Of a stretch of DNA of 64,000 bases, positions 1 through 9,859 are shown in pieces. The stretch is taken from contig OW121854.1 in NCBI GenBank assembly GCA_933228895.1, positions 12,837,131 through 12,901,130 of the forward strand, in the 5' to 3' direction. The stretch comes from Platycnemis pennipes (lineage: Eukaryota > Arthropoda > Insecta > Odonata > Platycnemididae). The notes beneath the pieces are model-generated. The model saw nothing but the letters and a program-made list of their open reading frames with translations. It did no database searches and was not told the DNA's origin. The first letter of the stretch is position 1. The number at the start of each line of letters is the position of its first letter. The translations under genes and the position numbers were made by a program.

Positions 1-590
1 GTTCATATAGAATGGAATTGGCAAAAACCCAGGACAGGAGATTATAACGAATCAAGGTTTTATACAAGTGGTTCCTTTATATTCTACTCTATTTAAAAAG
101 TTTAACATTCTACCTCTGAGACATCTGTTTGTTTACAAGGAGTAAAGAATATTCTTCAACCGTAGTGGTGAAAACGGAAAACCTCATATGTACAATTTGA
201 GTGTTAATTATGGTGTTGTAATACCGAAACCGAATTTTGAACTGTTTCGCCACTCTTACTTGTATCTAAGTCCCAAAATGTTTTGTGCACTCCCTCAAAA
301 CATTGCGTTATTAAAAAATTACGCTAAATTTTGTAAAAACGTTAGGGCCTGGTTGCTAGGTCAGAAAGATGTAGAATATCTAATTTAAAAGATTGTGTAA
401 TTTTATATGTATTATATGTCCAAGGTTAACATACATTTTTCTACTGTATTTACTAATATTACAAAATATTGCTGCAAAAAAACTCATTAGCACATGAACA
501 TGTGAATATTTAAATACAGCAATGACATAATATCATGTAAGTGTACCAAAATGGCACGTAGGATTTTTTTTTCTTTAGTTTAGCTGTGAA
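1..590. other. AT-rich DNA, nothing recognised
   Basis: I see no domain, terminal repeat or copy of another window repeat here. The 66-residue open frame at 188-388 has no recognisable motif and looks like chance in AT-rich DNA. Confidence 0.5.
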
Positions 591-599
591 AGAATCGGT

Positions 600-703
600 A
601 ACCCCGAAGCAGGTACCTATATTCCTCAATTAAAAGAGCTACCATTAATGTATATTAACGTATTTATTTATATGAGGAATAAATTATTATTATTATTATT
701 ATT
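600..703 (+). mobile_element. Retroposon 3' end with (ATT)n tail
   Basis: A short AT-rich 3'-UTR-like stretch contains an AATAAA-like hexamer near 678 and runs directly into an (ATT)n microsatellite at about 683-702. This arrangement is typical of the 3' end of a non-LTR retroelement or SINE on the plus strand. No coding part remains, and the family cannot be identified from this piece. Confidence 0.4.
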
Positions 704-1950
704 TAATGCATTCATATATAACTGTGTATGAGAATGGAAGGAAGTTCACCACCAGGAATACAAAAGAAAGAACTCGAATTTGTTGGGTTCCATGCCATTT
801 GCAAATTACCAAGTCATAATTCAAGAAAATGAAGACCATTTACAATTGGCTGTCCATAAAATTAAACTGATATCTTCAGGCTTTAACTTGAAGAAATCTG
901 AAAAAAATTGACCAGTGCATTCCTAGGAAAGTACCCAATCCGAACTAAAATAATAATTTAAAATATTATCTTAGACCAGACCTCACACTTTAAATATTTA
1001 AATATGTGGATGATTTTTCGGGAGTATAGGTCCTTTTTTTGAAAACGAAAAAAATTTTAACTTTTCGCCGACGTTTCGGAAAATATATTTTTTCTTTCGC
1101 CAGGGCAAAAAATGGGTTGAACCATCAATTAATATAGGTCGCATGATTTACAGGATGTTAACAGTGCCAAATGTTTCGCAATATAATTTTTTTACAAATT
1201 TTAACGCCAAAAAATTACACAGAATAAATTTTACATCCCTTAAGTTCTGTTGGGAGACCAAGATTACGATGGTGAATGGCTAGAGATCTATAACTTGATA
1301 GTTCTTGAAGATACCTGTTTGAATTCTGGTTTGCATCCCGTGACCGAAATTATTCCGGTCGGCGCATCTGGATGCAAGAAACAGTAGAAGACTCGAGAAT
1401 TGCCACGCACCTTATGGACGAATGATCAATGTTTATTCGGCATCAGGACGAAATAATTAAACATTCGCGTAGTTTGGCTCGCATTTCAAAATGATGGCCT
1501 CCAAAAGGCGTTAAAACCTCCAAAACTTTAGTGTATGGAGACAAAACGGGTTCTGAAGAATACAAAAAGAATACAAGGAAGTGTACTATTTTGGAATGCA
1601 GGTAGGCGTCAGCGAAACGCGAACTTCCACTGATGTTGAAAGGAAAGTCTAATAAGCCAAGAGCGCTCAAAAGTATCAACAGTTAAAACTACATACGCCA
1701 GAAAAGTGCTCGTATGAGTAGCGATCAATTTAAAAAAATAGTTCGTCTAAAACGACATATATGTACATAGTCTTCTTCTTGGATCTAATTTAGGAAATAA
1801 CTCTCGAAAATAGACACTCAAAGACATCTTATTCGAGATAAACGGTAACGATGCTATTTATAGCAACCAAAAGCTACTCCTAGTGACTTGATGTTGATTT
1901 TAAGCGATGGAGAGAGGCATCTGAAAAAAGATTAAGTAAATTGTAACAAT
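704..1950. other. Unassigned AT-rich stretch
   Basis: No protein domain, terminal inverted repeat or copy of another window repeat was found. The small open frames here (for example 1443-1679 minus) have no recognisable motif. It precedes the 5'-truncated LINE C at 1955. Confidence 0.4.
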
Positions 1951-1954
1951 AGCA

Positions 1955-2615
1955 AATTAATACCAAAGTTAAACTGGGAAAACAGAAACTGGAAGAGGTG
2001 AAAGAGTTCTGTTACCTGGGAAGCAAAGTACCAACGATGGACGAAGCAAGAAAGAAATAGTGAGTAGAATAGCCCAGGCAAAGAGGGCATTATATCAAAA
2101 GAAGAAACTACTTACAGCTGGAAATACAAGCTTGGAAGTTTGGAAGCAATTCATCAAAAGGTGTATCTAGAGCATGTTTCTTTACGGCAGTGAGGCATGG
2201 ACGATGACAGCAGCGGAGGAGAAAAGGGTGGAAGCATTCGAAATGTGGTGCTACAGAAGAATGATGAAGATTAAATGGATCGACCGAGTGACAAATGAAG
2301 AAGTCCTATGAAGATCGGGAGAAAAGAGAAGTCTGCTGAAAACTATAAAAAGAAGACGGGACAACTTAATCGGCCACATCTTAATACACGATGGATTAAT
2401 GAAGACAATCGTCGAAGGAAAAGTGAACGGGAAGAATGGAAAAGGCAGGCCTAGTATGAGTTCCATAGAACAGGTCGTGAAGGACGTGAAAGAGAGGAAC
2501 TACGTTAATATGAAGAGGTTGGCCGATAGAAGAATCGAGAGGAGGGCTGCGTCAAACCAATCCTAGGAGTGTTGACCCTGGATGGTGATGAGCAAATTAC
2601 TGATTGAATGGCAGG
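1955..2615 (+). mobile_element. LINE C non-LTR retrotransposon, 5'-truncated 3' part
   Basis: Reading across a few stops and shifts, this encodes the C-terminal region that follows the reverse transcriptase in the endonuclease-RT retroelements common in insect genomes. Recognisable pieces in order are EVKEFCYLGSKV, SMFLYGSEAWTM, MWCYRRMMKIKW, GKGRPSMS, and a last segment with NMKRLADRR ending in the codons for SNQS plus stop. The 3' tail is a degenerate GAT repeat near 2580-2595. Stops and the 5' truncation make it a dead copy. Related pieces lie at 6546, 32706, 36040, 55725, 57425 and 59330, so LINE C is a multi-copy family. The identification rests on recalled family patterns and the internal copy comparison. 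Confidence 0.8.
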
Positions 2616-2764
2616 TTAAAGTCAATATTTTGTTGCAATAATTATGAAATGAAAAAAATAGAATTTTAGCAGTATGTAATTTATAACGTTGAAATGGGCT
2701 AGGATATTTTTATTTTGATTAGATACGTGTATGCACTGCAGTTTATTTACAATGAATGTTCGTA

Positions 2765-2833
2765 TTATCCGAGATACCAGTTATTCGCTGTATGTTTGGC
2801 CCAAGCCGCCTCGGATAGTCGGGGTTCTACTGT
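2765..2833. mobile_element. Tigger/pogo-type terminal inverted repeat (solo end)
   Basis: The reverse complement of the segment ending at 2833 reads TACAGTAGAACCCCGACTAT. This matches the recalled consensus of Tigger/pogo (Tc1/mariner superfamily) termini, CAGTAGAACCCCGATTATCC. An internal ATTATCCGAGATACC lies upstream at about 2769-2783. I do not see a matching opposite terminus, so this is probably one end of a decayed MITE. Confidence 0.5.
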
Positions 2834-3332
2834 ATTTTAATTTTCACGAGCCGTGGTGAGGGAAGGGGTGTGTGGATTGTGGGGGGGGTTTGGGCCCGGG
2901 CCTTTCGCAAGTTGGCTAGAGTGATTTCACGGGCCGTTTGGCTCGTCGATTTTATGGTGTCCTCAAAACCCCCTCCCCAACTTTAAACGACTTCGGCGCC
3001 GACCCTTACCCCTCTCCTTGAACAATCAATTATCCCTCCCAATTTCCATCGCTTACCCATTAAGCAGGGTCAATCAACCAACCCTTTTACTCCGTTCGCC
3101 CCCACCCGCCCCGCAGCCGTTATCGCTCGGGTTTGCCGTAAGTTGTTCGGGTATTAATTATTCCCACAAATCTCTGGAAAAATCTGTTCGTCGGATGAGA
3201 ATGGCTACGGGGGGAAATGCTTGCTACTTTTCATCGCAATTATTCATTCTACTCTGAAAAGTCAATGCGTTTTAAGAATGCTTTCCCTCCATGTGTGTAA
3301 AAATATGAAAAGGATTTAAGCTTATTGATACA
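2834..3332. other. GC-richer stretch, no gene assigned
   Basis: A G run near 2881-2890 and several C-rich tracts lift GC content above the surroundings. The open frame at 3018-3257 is proline-rich at first but shows no domain. No terminal repeats or copies of other elements were found. Confidence 0.35.
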
Positions 3333-3484
3333 TTAAGCAGCGTTTACACGTATCAGTTGACTGCTATGACAGTCGCGAGATGCGCGATGTATCTATATCG
3401 CTACTGCTATGATGAGTCTGCACCAACATCAACAATCGGCTTACGTTCGTGACGGCGGATACCCCATTTTGGTCGAACGAGAAA

Positions 3485-3802
3485 TGTCGGGGATCGGGTT
3501 GGTGTGGTGGCTAGAGTACTGGCCTCCCATCCCGAGGGCCCGCGTTCGATTCCCGGCAGTGGCGGATTTTTCTGTGGAAAATCGGTCCCCACTTGAGTGC
3601 CTAGTGGAGGGCATTTCAAGTACAGTACTACGTCCGTGGGATGGGACGTTAAGCCTTGGTCCCCTTGGCGTTAAGAGTAGGCTAATGCCGACGCTGGGTT
3701 TCTCTCCACCCTTCCTCCGTTCCCTGAGAACTCGTACCGTTACCCAATTACCCACCTATTCTTAATGGCGCAAATGACCTCAGCTGTTGGTCGCCTCCCC
3801 TA
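3485..3802 (+). mobile_element. SINE3, tRNA-derived SINE
   Basis: The head carries RNA polymerase III promoter boxes: an A box around 3505-3520 (GTGGTGGCTAGAGTACTGG) and a B box around 3543-3556 (CGTTCGATTCCCGG). A GC-rich body of about 240 bp follows, ending near the motif GGCGCAAATGACCTCAGCTG. A second full-length copy in opposite orientation at 57026-57354 defines both ends, which is the strongest evidence that this is a discrete mobile unit. Open frames running through it on both strands are incidental. Confidence 0.8.
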
Positions 3803-3806
3803 AATA

Positions 3807-4060
3807 ACCTCTGGAGATGATACGTCTTCCGAAGGGATCCTTTTGGAGGTATCCTCCTTTTCCTTATCTCCTTGAACATGAAACGTCGGGTTGAAACCTC
3901 GGGAAAGAATGCATATCCGGACTTCAGACCTCTGTTAAGATAATAGTTCTAAGAGCAATCACGTTCTCAACGTTCACTTGGTGGTATTCCATCATGAGAG
4001 GGAGAAAAGGCAACTTTTACTGATACGTCTTCCGAAGGGAGACGTATCATCTCCAGAGGT
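3807..4060. repeat. Split palindrome with 20-bp direct duplication around an insert
   Basis: ACCTCTGGAGATGATACGTC at 3807-3826 is the exact reverse complement of 4041-4060. The 20-mer TGATACGTCTTCCGAAGGGA occurs at both 3817-3836 and 4020-4039. The simplest reading is a short hairpin sequence into which a ~183-bp unit (3837-4019) inserted, duplicating a 20-bp target. Most of that inserted unit recurs at 5631-5793. Confidence 0.6.
3862..4024 (+). repeat. 163-bp dispersed repeat, copy 1
   Basis: About 163 bp, from TATCTCCTTGAACAT to AACTTTTACTGATAC, is repeated in direct orientation at 5631-5793 with only a handful of differences. It has no recognisable coding content or pol III boxes. Confidence 0.8.
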
Positions 4061-4068
4061 CGAGGAAT

Positions 4069-4562
4069 ATGAAGCGGAGACGATACAACTTTCGTCGGGG
4101 GAAGAGAATGATGAAACTGAAACGTAGTATTAGCTACCTCAAACCGAAGAAAATTGCTATAGTTTCTCATTATATGCATGATTATTTTCAAACAAATTGG
4201 TATTATCATCTTGTTGGCTCTGTTTGGAATATTGATCAAGGAAGAATTGGCTGGTCTGGGTTATTTCCTGGTCCTTCAACTTTTTGTAATCTATGTGCGA
4301 AAATTATTCAAAATTTATGGTTAAAAGAATTGCTGTTTATATTCGGCAGTTAAATCAGTCCCTTGAGGATTATGACTTCTATGGAGAAAATTCTGATACA
4401 ATTTTCAAGGACTATGTTGAGAAGCTTTCAACCCGATTCGTTATTCCGATTGTGGATTCGAAAGTTCCAATTTGTCTTCCGGAGAAGGATGCCAAACCAA
4501 TATTTACAAAATATGTTAGTCGCAGCTTAAAGACGCTATTTAGGCGTTGCCACAACAAATAA
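4069..4562 (+). pseudogene. Unassigned coding remnant inside the Harbinger-type element
   Basis: Two overlapping open frames (4069-4353, 94 residues; 4293-4562, 89 residues) sit between the palindromic block and the right terminus of the 1.6-kb element. The second starts MCENYSKFMVK and ends SLKTLFRRCHNK at an in-frame stop followed by AT-rich DNA. Its balanced composition looks more protein-like than the surrounding random frames. I recognise no domain. It may be the residue of an element-encoded protein, with a frameshift between the two frames, but that is inference. Confidence 0.3.
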
Positions 4563-4950
4563 AAAGCGTTTTCTTTTTACAGTGAATTTCGCTTAAATTG
4601 TCATTAAATTCATCAAGCAATAAATTCCATCGACGATTATCTTTCGTTCCCATTGTTTAAAGAGCAGAATCTCTCCTTTTGGGGAGGGATATCCTTGTTA
4701 TTATGTCCAAATTCCGTCATGTATTGCTTTACGTTGGCGATTGTTGCGATTGTGTTGGATACATTTCCGCTGGAAAGTAGATGGGCTCCAACTTTGCTAT
4801 TAGTTCTAACTAGGATCGATAGTGTTCGACATGTGTCCAGTGTCGACCTGAACTCGCATCGCAGTTGCTATTTACACATACGAGTGAGGCTTAATAGTTG
4901 TTAGCAGTTGACTGTCATAGCAGTCAACTGCTACGTGTAGCACGGTATTA

Positions 4951-5630
4951 ATTATTTTCACTTTTCGAGCTCCATCATTTGCATAAGTTAAGCATCAACT
5001 CACGTTAGTATCACAATCTTCAGTGTATGTATTCCCTTACGAAGAATGTTGTGGGAGTTGTTCCTCCTTTTATGGAGCAGCCATGGGTATCCTCCTCATG
5101 TCTGCGAGCGGACTCGATGAAAGTTTTCCCGGCCTAACACTGCTCTCTTTCTTCCCTGGATCGCTCGATCGCTGGCTCCCAGGGAAAGAAAAGCTTCCCC
5201 TGTTCCCCCGGCCGCCACCCCTGAGAGGAATAAGGGTCGGAGAGCCGCTGCGCGTGCAATTAAGGGTGCCCTAGAGTTGAGGAATGGCCGGGTTGAGGCA
5301 GAGCGCTGTGATTGGCCCTTGGCCTGTCGATTGCGCCCCGCTTATTGGCCCTCTATGATCCATCGCTCGAATTTAGAGGCCCGAAGGGTGATTTGGAGTA
5401 CTCCCAACTCCTCCGAAGGGGCCCGTTAATGGGGAGTTTAAAGGAAAAACGGCCGGCCAGCCGTTTCGCGGTCCGTTTATTCCGAAATTGAGCGCCTCAG
5501 GGTATTCTGGGGGAACCTGTCGGCACGGGAGCTGCCTGCCATGTTGTCGGATTCAAGATAGGACCTGTGCCGAGGCTGAAAGGAGGTGATAGGAACTTAA
5601 GAATGCTGAGGAGTGGATGCATGTGAACGT
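4951..5630. promoter_or_regulatory. GC-rich, CpG-containing stretch with CCAAT boxes
   Basis: About 5080-5560 is markedly GC-rich with many CpG steps in an otherwise AT-rich region. Inverted CCAAT boxes occur at about 5310 (GTGATTGGCCC) and 5343 (CTTATTGGCCC). No downstream coding exon can be demonstrated, so this is only a candidate promoter or CpG-island-like segment; it could also be repeat-derived. Confidence 0.3.
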
Positions 5631-5793
5631 ATCTCCTTGAACATAAAACGTCGGTTTGAAACCTCAGGTAAGAATGCATATCCGGACTTCAGACCTCTGT
5701 TAAGATAATAGTTCTGAGAGCAATCACGTTCTCAACGTTCACTTGGTGGTATTCCATCATGAGAGGGAGAAAAGGCAACTTTTACTGATACCA
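5631..5793 (+). repeat. 163-bp dispersed repeat, copy 2
   Basis: Near-identical direct copy of 3862-4024. Flanking sequences differ, so the shared unit ends sharply on both sides. No TSD is visible around this copy. Confidence 0.8.
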
Positions 5794-5834
5794 CTACATT
5801 TATTTAAAAACTCGATCCGGGTTTCGATGTGGTT

Positions 5835-6310
5835 TCACATCAAATTCAGGTAAATTGTGCGGGAAGCACAAGCCTTGTATACGGGAAAATGTGTGGAGAT
5901 TGGGGGGGGGGTGTGGGAGAGGCGGAGGGGGGAAAGGAACACAGGAGAGGAACGCGAGAAGTGGACTAAGAGGGCAAAGAGGAGGGGGTTAAAGCTTTGA
6001 GGATGGGTGAAGAAGAGGCCGGGAACATTAACAGGGATTATATCACCGACAGATTGTTTTTTAAATATCTCCAGCCGTCCTAAAGCATTTAGCTTTCGTC
6101 TATCATAAGTCTCGCGGCTGAGCTTAAAGCCACCGAGTGCGTCCACAGGTTTGCGGATGGTGGGTCGACCTCTAGATATAGAGGTTAGCTGCGAGATAGG
6201 CGAGTTTACTCGTCGAATAAGCATTCGTTGACAAAGAGCGACGGCATTCCGAGGGCGTATTGGTCTATCCCTTAGTAGGCCATTAAATAATACAGAAACT
6301 TATGAAGATG
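5835..6310 (-). other. Open reading frame of unknown identity
   Basis: A minus-strand frame, 129 residues from its first ATG at 6224, stays open upstream for at least another ~25 codons. The first ~65 residues (for example SRGRPTIRKPV and YDRRKLNALGRLEIFKK) have protein-like composition. The last third is low-complexity, from the G-rich tract at 5900-5950. I cannot name a family. A splice-donor-like GTGATA follows the protein-like part (about 6050). It could be a host exon fragment or an old transposon piece. Confidence 0.25.
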
Positions 6311-6545
6311 CCGTGACTTGACGACGGGAGGCCGCCAATAATTACGCTTCTCATCACCCGCAGGAGAGGGCAGCAGCTCTCCTTCATATGAGTGAAGGTG
6401 GAGACCACAGTGGTCGGTACAGTGACACTAATTTCACTACAGGCGTGGTAACATGTACTTTAACGGCTGTAGTACTGCGATGTGGAAGGCAAGGGGAAAC
6501 CACCACATTATTATCCCGAGGAGTCGCAGCTACTCCACTCTTACC

Positions 6546-6830
6546 TTTATTGTCAAAAGAGAAGTCTGCTGAAAACTATAGAAAGAAGACGGGACAACTT
6601 AATCAGCCACATCTTAAGACGCGATGGCCTGATGAAGACAATCATCGAAGGAAAAGTGAACGGGAAGTTTGGAGAAGGCAGGCCTCGTATGAGTTACATA
6701 GAACAGGTCGTGAAAGGACGTGAAAGAGAGGAACTGCGTTAATATGAAGAGGTTGGCCGATAGAAGAATCGAGTGGAGGGCTGCGTCAAACCAATCCTAG
6801 GATTTCTGACCCTTGATGATGATGATGCTA
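6546..6830 (+). mobile_element. LINE C 3' fragment with (GAT)n tail
   Basis: Nucleotide-level match to 2325-2600 of the first LINE C copy, covering the segment from KRSLLKT to the terminal NQS codons and ending in a GATGATGATGATG tail at about 6815-6828. It is 5'-truncated and lies immediately against the PLE remnant, whose apparent C-terminus reads into this tail. Confidence 0.8.
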
Positions 6831-6831
6831 T

Positions 6832-7501
6832 CATTAGTAAAATGGAGAGGTGTCATAGTAAAATCGCTTTTATGTCCGTGTGTTAAAAGATGTTTGGCGA
6901 AGTTGCTTCCGTTGAAATTAAAATTTTTAAAATACCTTCTATACTCCTTTTGTCTCGTTATTAAATTTCTGAACGTCTGTCCGACATAACGTCCACCACA
7001 ATCACTGTATTCCATTAAGTATACACCACTTTTCTTCTGAGGGTTCAATGGGTTGCTTACAATTCGATAAAAGGTTCTTCACACCAATTGGGGTTTTGAA
7101 TGCCACCTTAAAACGGTCGCTTGGCAAAAGTTTCGCCACTCGAGAGGAAATCTCCCCAAAGTACGTAATCGAGCACCACTTTTTAACCGAGGGTTCTGTT
7201 TTTCTTTGTACAAACTGGCTACCGTTAATTTTCTCCTTTTGTTGCGTATGAGTTTGTCTATTAGCGTGGGTGAGTAGCCGTTATTGGCTGCAATCTACTT
7301 GATGGTACGGGATTCTTTTTCAAATTCGGAGTCATTCTGGGGAATTATAAAAAGGTGATTGATGAGGGCGTGGAAAGCGGAGAGTTTTTGGGAGTAAGGG
7401 TGTCTGGTATCTGCGGGTATGACATGGTCGGTGTATGTGGGTTTTCGGATAGTATAACATTTTCTGTATAATAGTTGACAAAGTTGTAGGTGTAGAAACA
7501 C
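6832..7501 (-). mobile_element. Penelope-like element remnant: RT C-terminus plus GIY-YIG endonuclease
   Basis: PLE proteins have a reverse transcriptase followed by a C-terminal GIY-YIG endonuclease. On the minus strand, 7501-7295 reads YRKPTYTDHVIPAD and SAFHALINHLFIIP, typical of the region after the RT core. After one stop come NNGYSPTLIDKLI and, in a shifted frame, ITYFGEISSRVAKLL. A last shift opens the nuclease: SGVYLMEYSDCGG (the GIY motif as GVY), RYVGQTFRN (the YIG motif as YVG) and SNFAKHLLTHGH. At least one stop and two frameshifts show it is dead. The 5' part, including the RT catalytic core, is missing. Hammerhead-bearing PLE ends lie about 2 kb away (9507-9838). Confidence 0.85.
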
Positions 7502-7504
7502 TAA

Positions 7505-8200
7505 TGAAGATTTACTACAACAGACTGTACTTCAAGAGGCATCAACTGCAATTTGGAGACAGTTGAAGACTATATGTGTACTGTGCAACCATTATTCACG
7601 ACTTGATTTTCCATTTCCCCTTTTAATCGACGTTTTTTTACATTTACATTTGTAGTCATCTTTTACTTTTACGCTTATGAATTAGTTGTATAATTATCGC
7701 CACATAAATCACCAACTTATTTGATAAATCATTTCTTATATAGCTGATAAATAAGTGTTTGTCAATATTTGCTACTTTTCACATTAGGAACATTAATTTT
7801 ACCCAATTTAATGGTAAAAAAGATCGCAAAACTAAAGGCATAAGTTTGGTGTCGTTTTTACCCGAAACATCAATACTAATAAAATTAGACTGACATAAAT
7901 CTTCGCGAAGTACGTCGATTGGCATCGTTTAAATTACTCTAGAATTATATTCATACTAGACATAACTTTATTTTAAACAACTTGTAAATTTACTTCAATG
8001 AGCGGTCAGCTGTCTTGAAGTTTTAAGTTGTGTGAGCAGCGAATGTGGTAGGGAAAAAAGTAGCTTCTTTGGCAGCTGCTGGTAAATCTTATACGACTTG
8101 ATCAGTGTTTATAAGAAAGGACAAATGTAATACTTCTAGCTGCAGCAAAGCTACTTTTATAGTAAACTGCACGATGAAAGATGTTCTATCTGTTCATAAG
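7505..8200. other. AT-rich spacer, nothing recognised
   Basis: No open frame of note, no terminal repeat and no copy of other window repeats was found between the PLE remnant and the LINE B1 tail. Confidence 0.5.
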
Positions 8201-8205
8201 ACCTA

Positions 8206-9365
8206 CCATCTACATCTAAATCTACATAATACCCTGCAAGCCACCACAAGGGTGTGTGGCAGGGGGTGATTGCTCACCAAACATGCACTACATATCATGC
8301 ATAAAAAAGGAATAGTATTAATATAGTAGTCAGAACTACACTATTTAAAAAAGATAGAAAATGCAAAGAAAACATGCAAAAACATTCTGCTAGTAGGGTT
8401 AGCTTTAAGTACTCATACCAACATGCAGCTACCAATGCTATTCATTGCTACTCTCCGATAGGACATATTTACTGTTATTCGTATCTCTAATTGTGCGAGG
8501 GAAAAAGGACATTTTGAATCGGTCAGTTCGGCAATCAATTTCTCTAACTTTATGATTATGGTCCAGTCTGCCATAGTAAGTTGGGGTTCGTAAAATATTT
8601 TTAACATCATCACTGAAAATATTGCCTTGGAATTTGTGTAAGAGATTAAGTCTAAATTTCAACCTGCGATCTGACAATGATTCCCATTTCAATTCATTTA
8701 ATAGACTGGTTACGCTAATATAATTATCGTATCGTCCCTTTACAAATCTTGCCGATCTTCGCTGCACACGTTCAAGTTCATTACTTAGACCGATTTCGTA
8801 GGGATCCCATACACTGGCAGCATATTCCAAATGAGGTCTAACAAGGGAAAAGTAGCTGATTTCTCGTACATGATCGTCACATTTACCCAATACTCTTTTA
8901 ATGAAACCCAGTTTGCGATTCGCTTGACCCATTATTTCACGAATGTGTTTACCCCAGGAAAGATCATTTGTCAGTCTTATTCCAAGATATTTAATGGATT
9001 CCACGTTTGTTAATTCGTTATTACTCATTTTGTAAGTGGTAGGAGGAGAGTTATTCTTTTTCCAAAAATTCATTACAACACATTTCTTAAAGTTTAATTC
9101 TAACTGCCATGTATCACACCAAGTTTCAATTGCTTGTAGGTCAGTATTTAAATATTCTTTATCGTTTGGGCATAGAATTTCCCTGTACACTACTGCGTCA
9201 TCGGCAAATAGACGAAGCTTACTTTTTACCACCTTTTGGATATCATTAATGTACAAAAGGAATAGGAGTGGACCTATCACACTACCTTGTGGGACACCCG
9301 AAGTGACTTTAATTGCCGATGAGGAAACACCGTCCAAAACAACCCTTTGAACCCGATCATGCAGA
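8206..9365 (-). mobile_element. LINE B1 non-LTR retrotransposon, 5'-truncated, young copy
   Basis: The minus-strand frame 9337-8438 (299 residues) is the C-terminal half of a reverse transcriptase. It contains SGVPQGSVIGPLLFLLYIND, the catalytic LFADDAVVY box, KYLGIRLTNDLSWGKHI, LVRPHLEYAASVWDP and VQRRSARF, which are the usual post-catalytic blocks of CR1/Jockey-like elements. Just upstream, VQRVVLDG continues in frame to about 9357, so the element enters near 9365. A 3' UTR of about 230 bp ends in a conserved stem-loop (8232-8265) and a degenerate GTAGAT hexamer tail at 8206-8226. The frame is uninterrupted, and the shared region is nearly identical in protein to the copy at 47449-48249, which points to recent activity. 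Exact clade is unresolved. Confidence 0.9.
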
Positions 9366-9554
9366 TTTCAGGGATTACCAGTCTCGAGTCAGATTGCTGA
9401 AAAAAATCCTGTGTACACTTCCCCCCTCCCATGTTTCCTACAAGCTTTGTTTTCAACACGGATATCATTCCATAGTATCAGGCTCAACTAGGTGGAAGTT
9501 GAATTTCGTAAATCAAATATTAACTTTGTTTCCTTCCACAGATTTATTTCCTTG

Positions 9555-9592
9555 GTACGACATGTTTCGACACATCGGTGTCATCATCAGGT
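9555..9592 (-). ncRNA. Hammerhead ribozyme motif, left arm
   Basis: Read on the minus strand, it has CTGATGA, the same GACAC/GTGTC helix II with CGAT loop, GAAAC, ATGTC and GTACC. Helix I is reduced to about three pairs by an A opposite C. Otherwise it matches the right-arm copy. Confidence 0.55.
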
Positions 9593-9749
9593 ATTAAATT
9601 AAATACAATTTCTCTTGTATATATACCATGAAGGGTAGTAGGTGTTCAGGAGGAGAGGCACTCCTTACCTCTCTCCACCCCCATTTTTTCTCCTCCTGAA
9701 CACCCACTACCCTTCATGGTATATATACACGAGCAATTGTATTTAATTT

Positions 9750-9792
9750 TGTACCTGATGATGACACCGATGTGTCGAAACATGTCGTACCA
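9750..9792 (+). ncRNA. Hammerhead ribozyme motif (PLE type)
   Basis: The order of elements is GTAC, CTGATGA, a helix II GACAC-CGAT-GTGTC, GAAA, then C-AT-G closing a minimal helix III, TC, and GTACC. The outer GTAC pairs with the trailing GTAC to form helix I, and cleavage is expected after GUC. One extra nucleotide (T) separates CTGATGA from helix II, so activity is not certain. The opposed copy on the minus strand (9555-9592) has the same core but a weaker helix I (ATAC opposite GTAC). Confidence 0.65.
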
Positions 9793-9859
9793 AGGAAATA
9801 AATCTGTGGAAGGAAACAAAGTTAATATTTCATTTACGGATATCATTCTCATAGTTCAT

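Larger units (their letters stand above)
3336..4947. mobile_element. Harbinger-type TIR element (1.6 kb) with nested SINE
   Basis: The two ends are inverted copies: about 35 bp at 3339-3375 containing ACACGTATCAGTTGACTGCT faces its counterpart at about 4905-4945 with few mismatches. TTA lies just outside each end (3333-3335 and 4948-4950), the TSD expected for PIF/Harbinger. The right end also holds a local hairpin with 12-bp arms at about 4903-4932. SINE3 (3485-3802) and a palindromic block (3807-4060) lie inside. No DDE transposase is recognisable, so it is non-autonomous or decayed. Superfamily assignment rests on the TSD and TIR style only. Confidence 0.5.
9507..9838. mobile_element. Palindromic PLE terminus with two opposed hammerhead motifs
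   Basis: Sequence 9507-9656 is repeated in inverted orientation at 9689-9838 around a ~32-nt spacer, with a few mismatches and small indels, so the whole could fold into a ~150-bp hairpin. Each arm contains the same hammerhead-like motif. The 13-mer ACGGATATCATTC occurs outside both ends (9458-9470 and 9836-9848), consistent with a TSD. Short hammerhead motifs and inverted terminal arrangements are known for Penelope-like retroelements, and a PLE remnant lies nearby. No protein remains between the arms. Confidence 0.7.

Noticed and set aside
8831..9350. Plus-strand frames of 60 and 104 residues
   Set aside because: Antisense shadows of the LINE B1 reverse transcriptase; the first recurs identically opposite the 47.5-kb copy.
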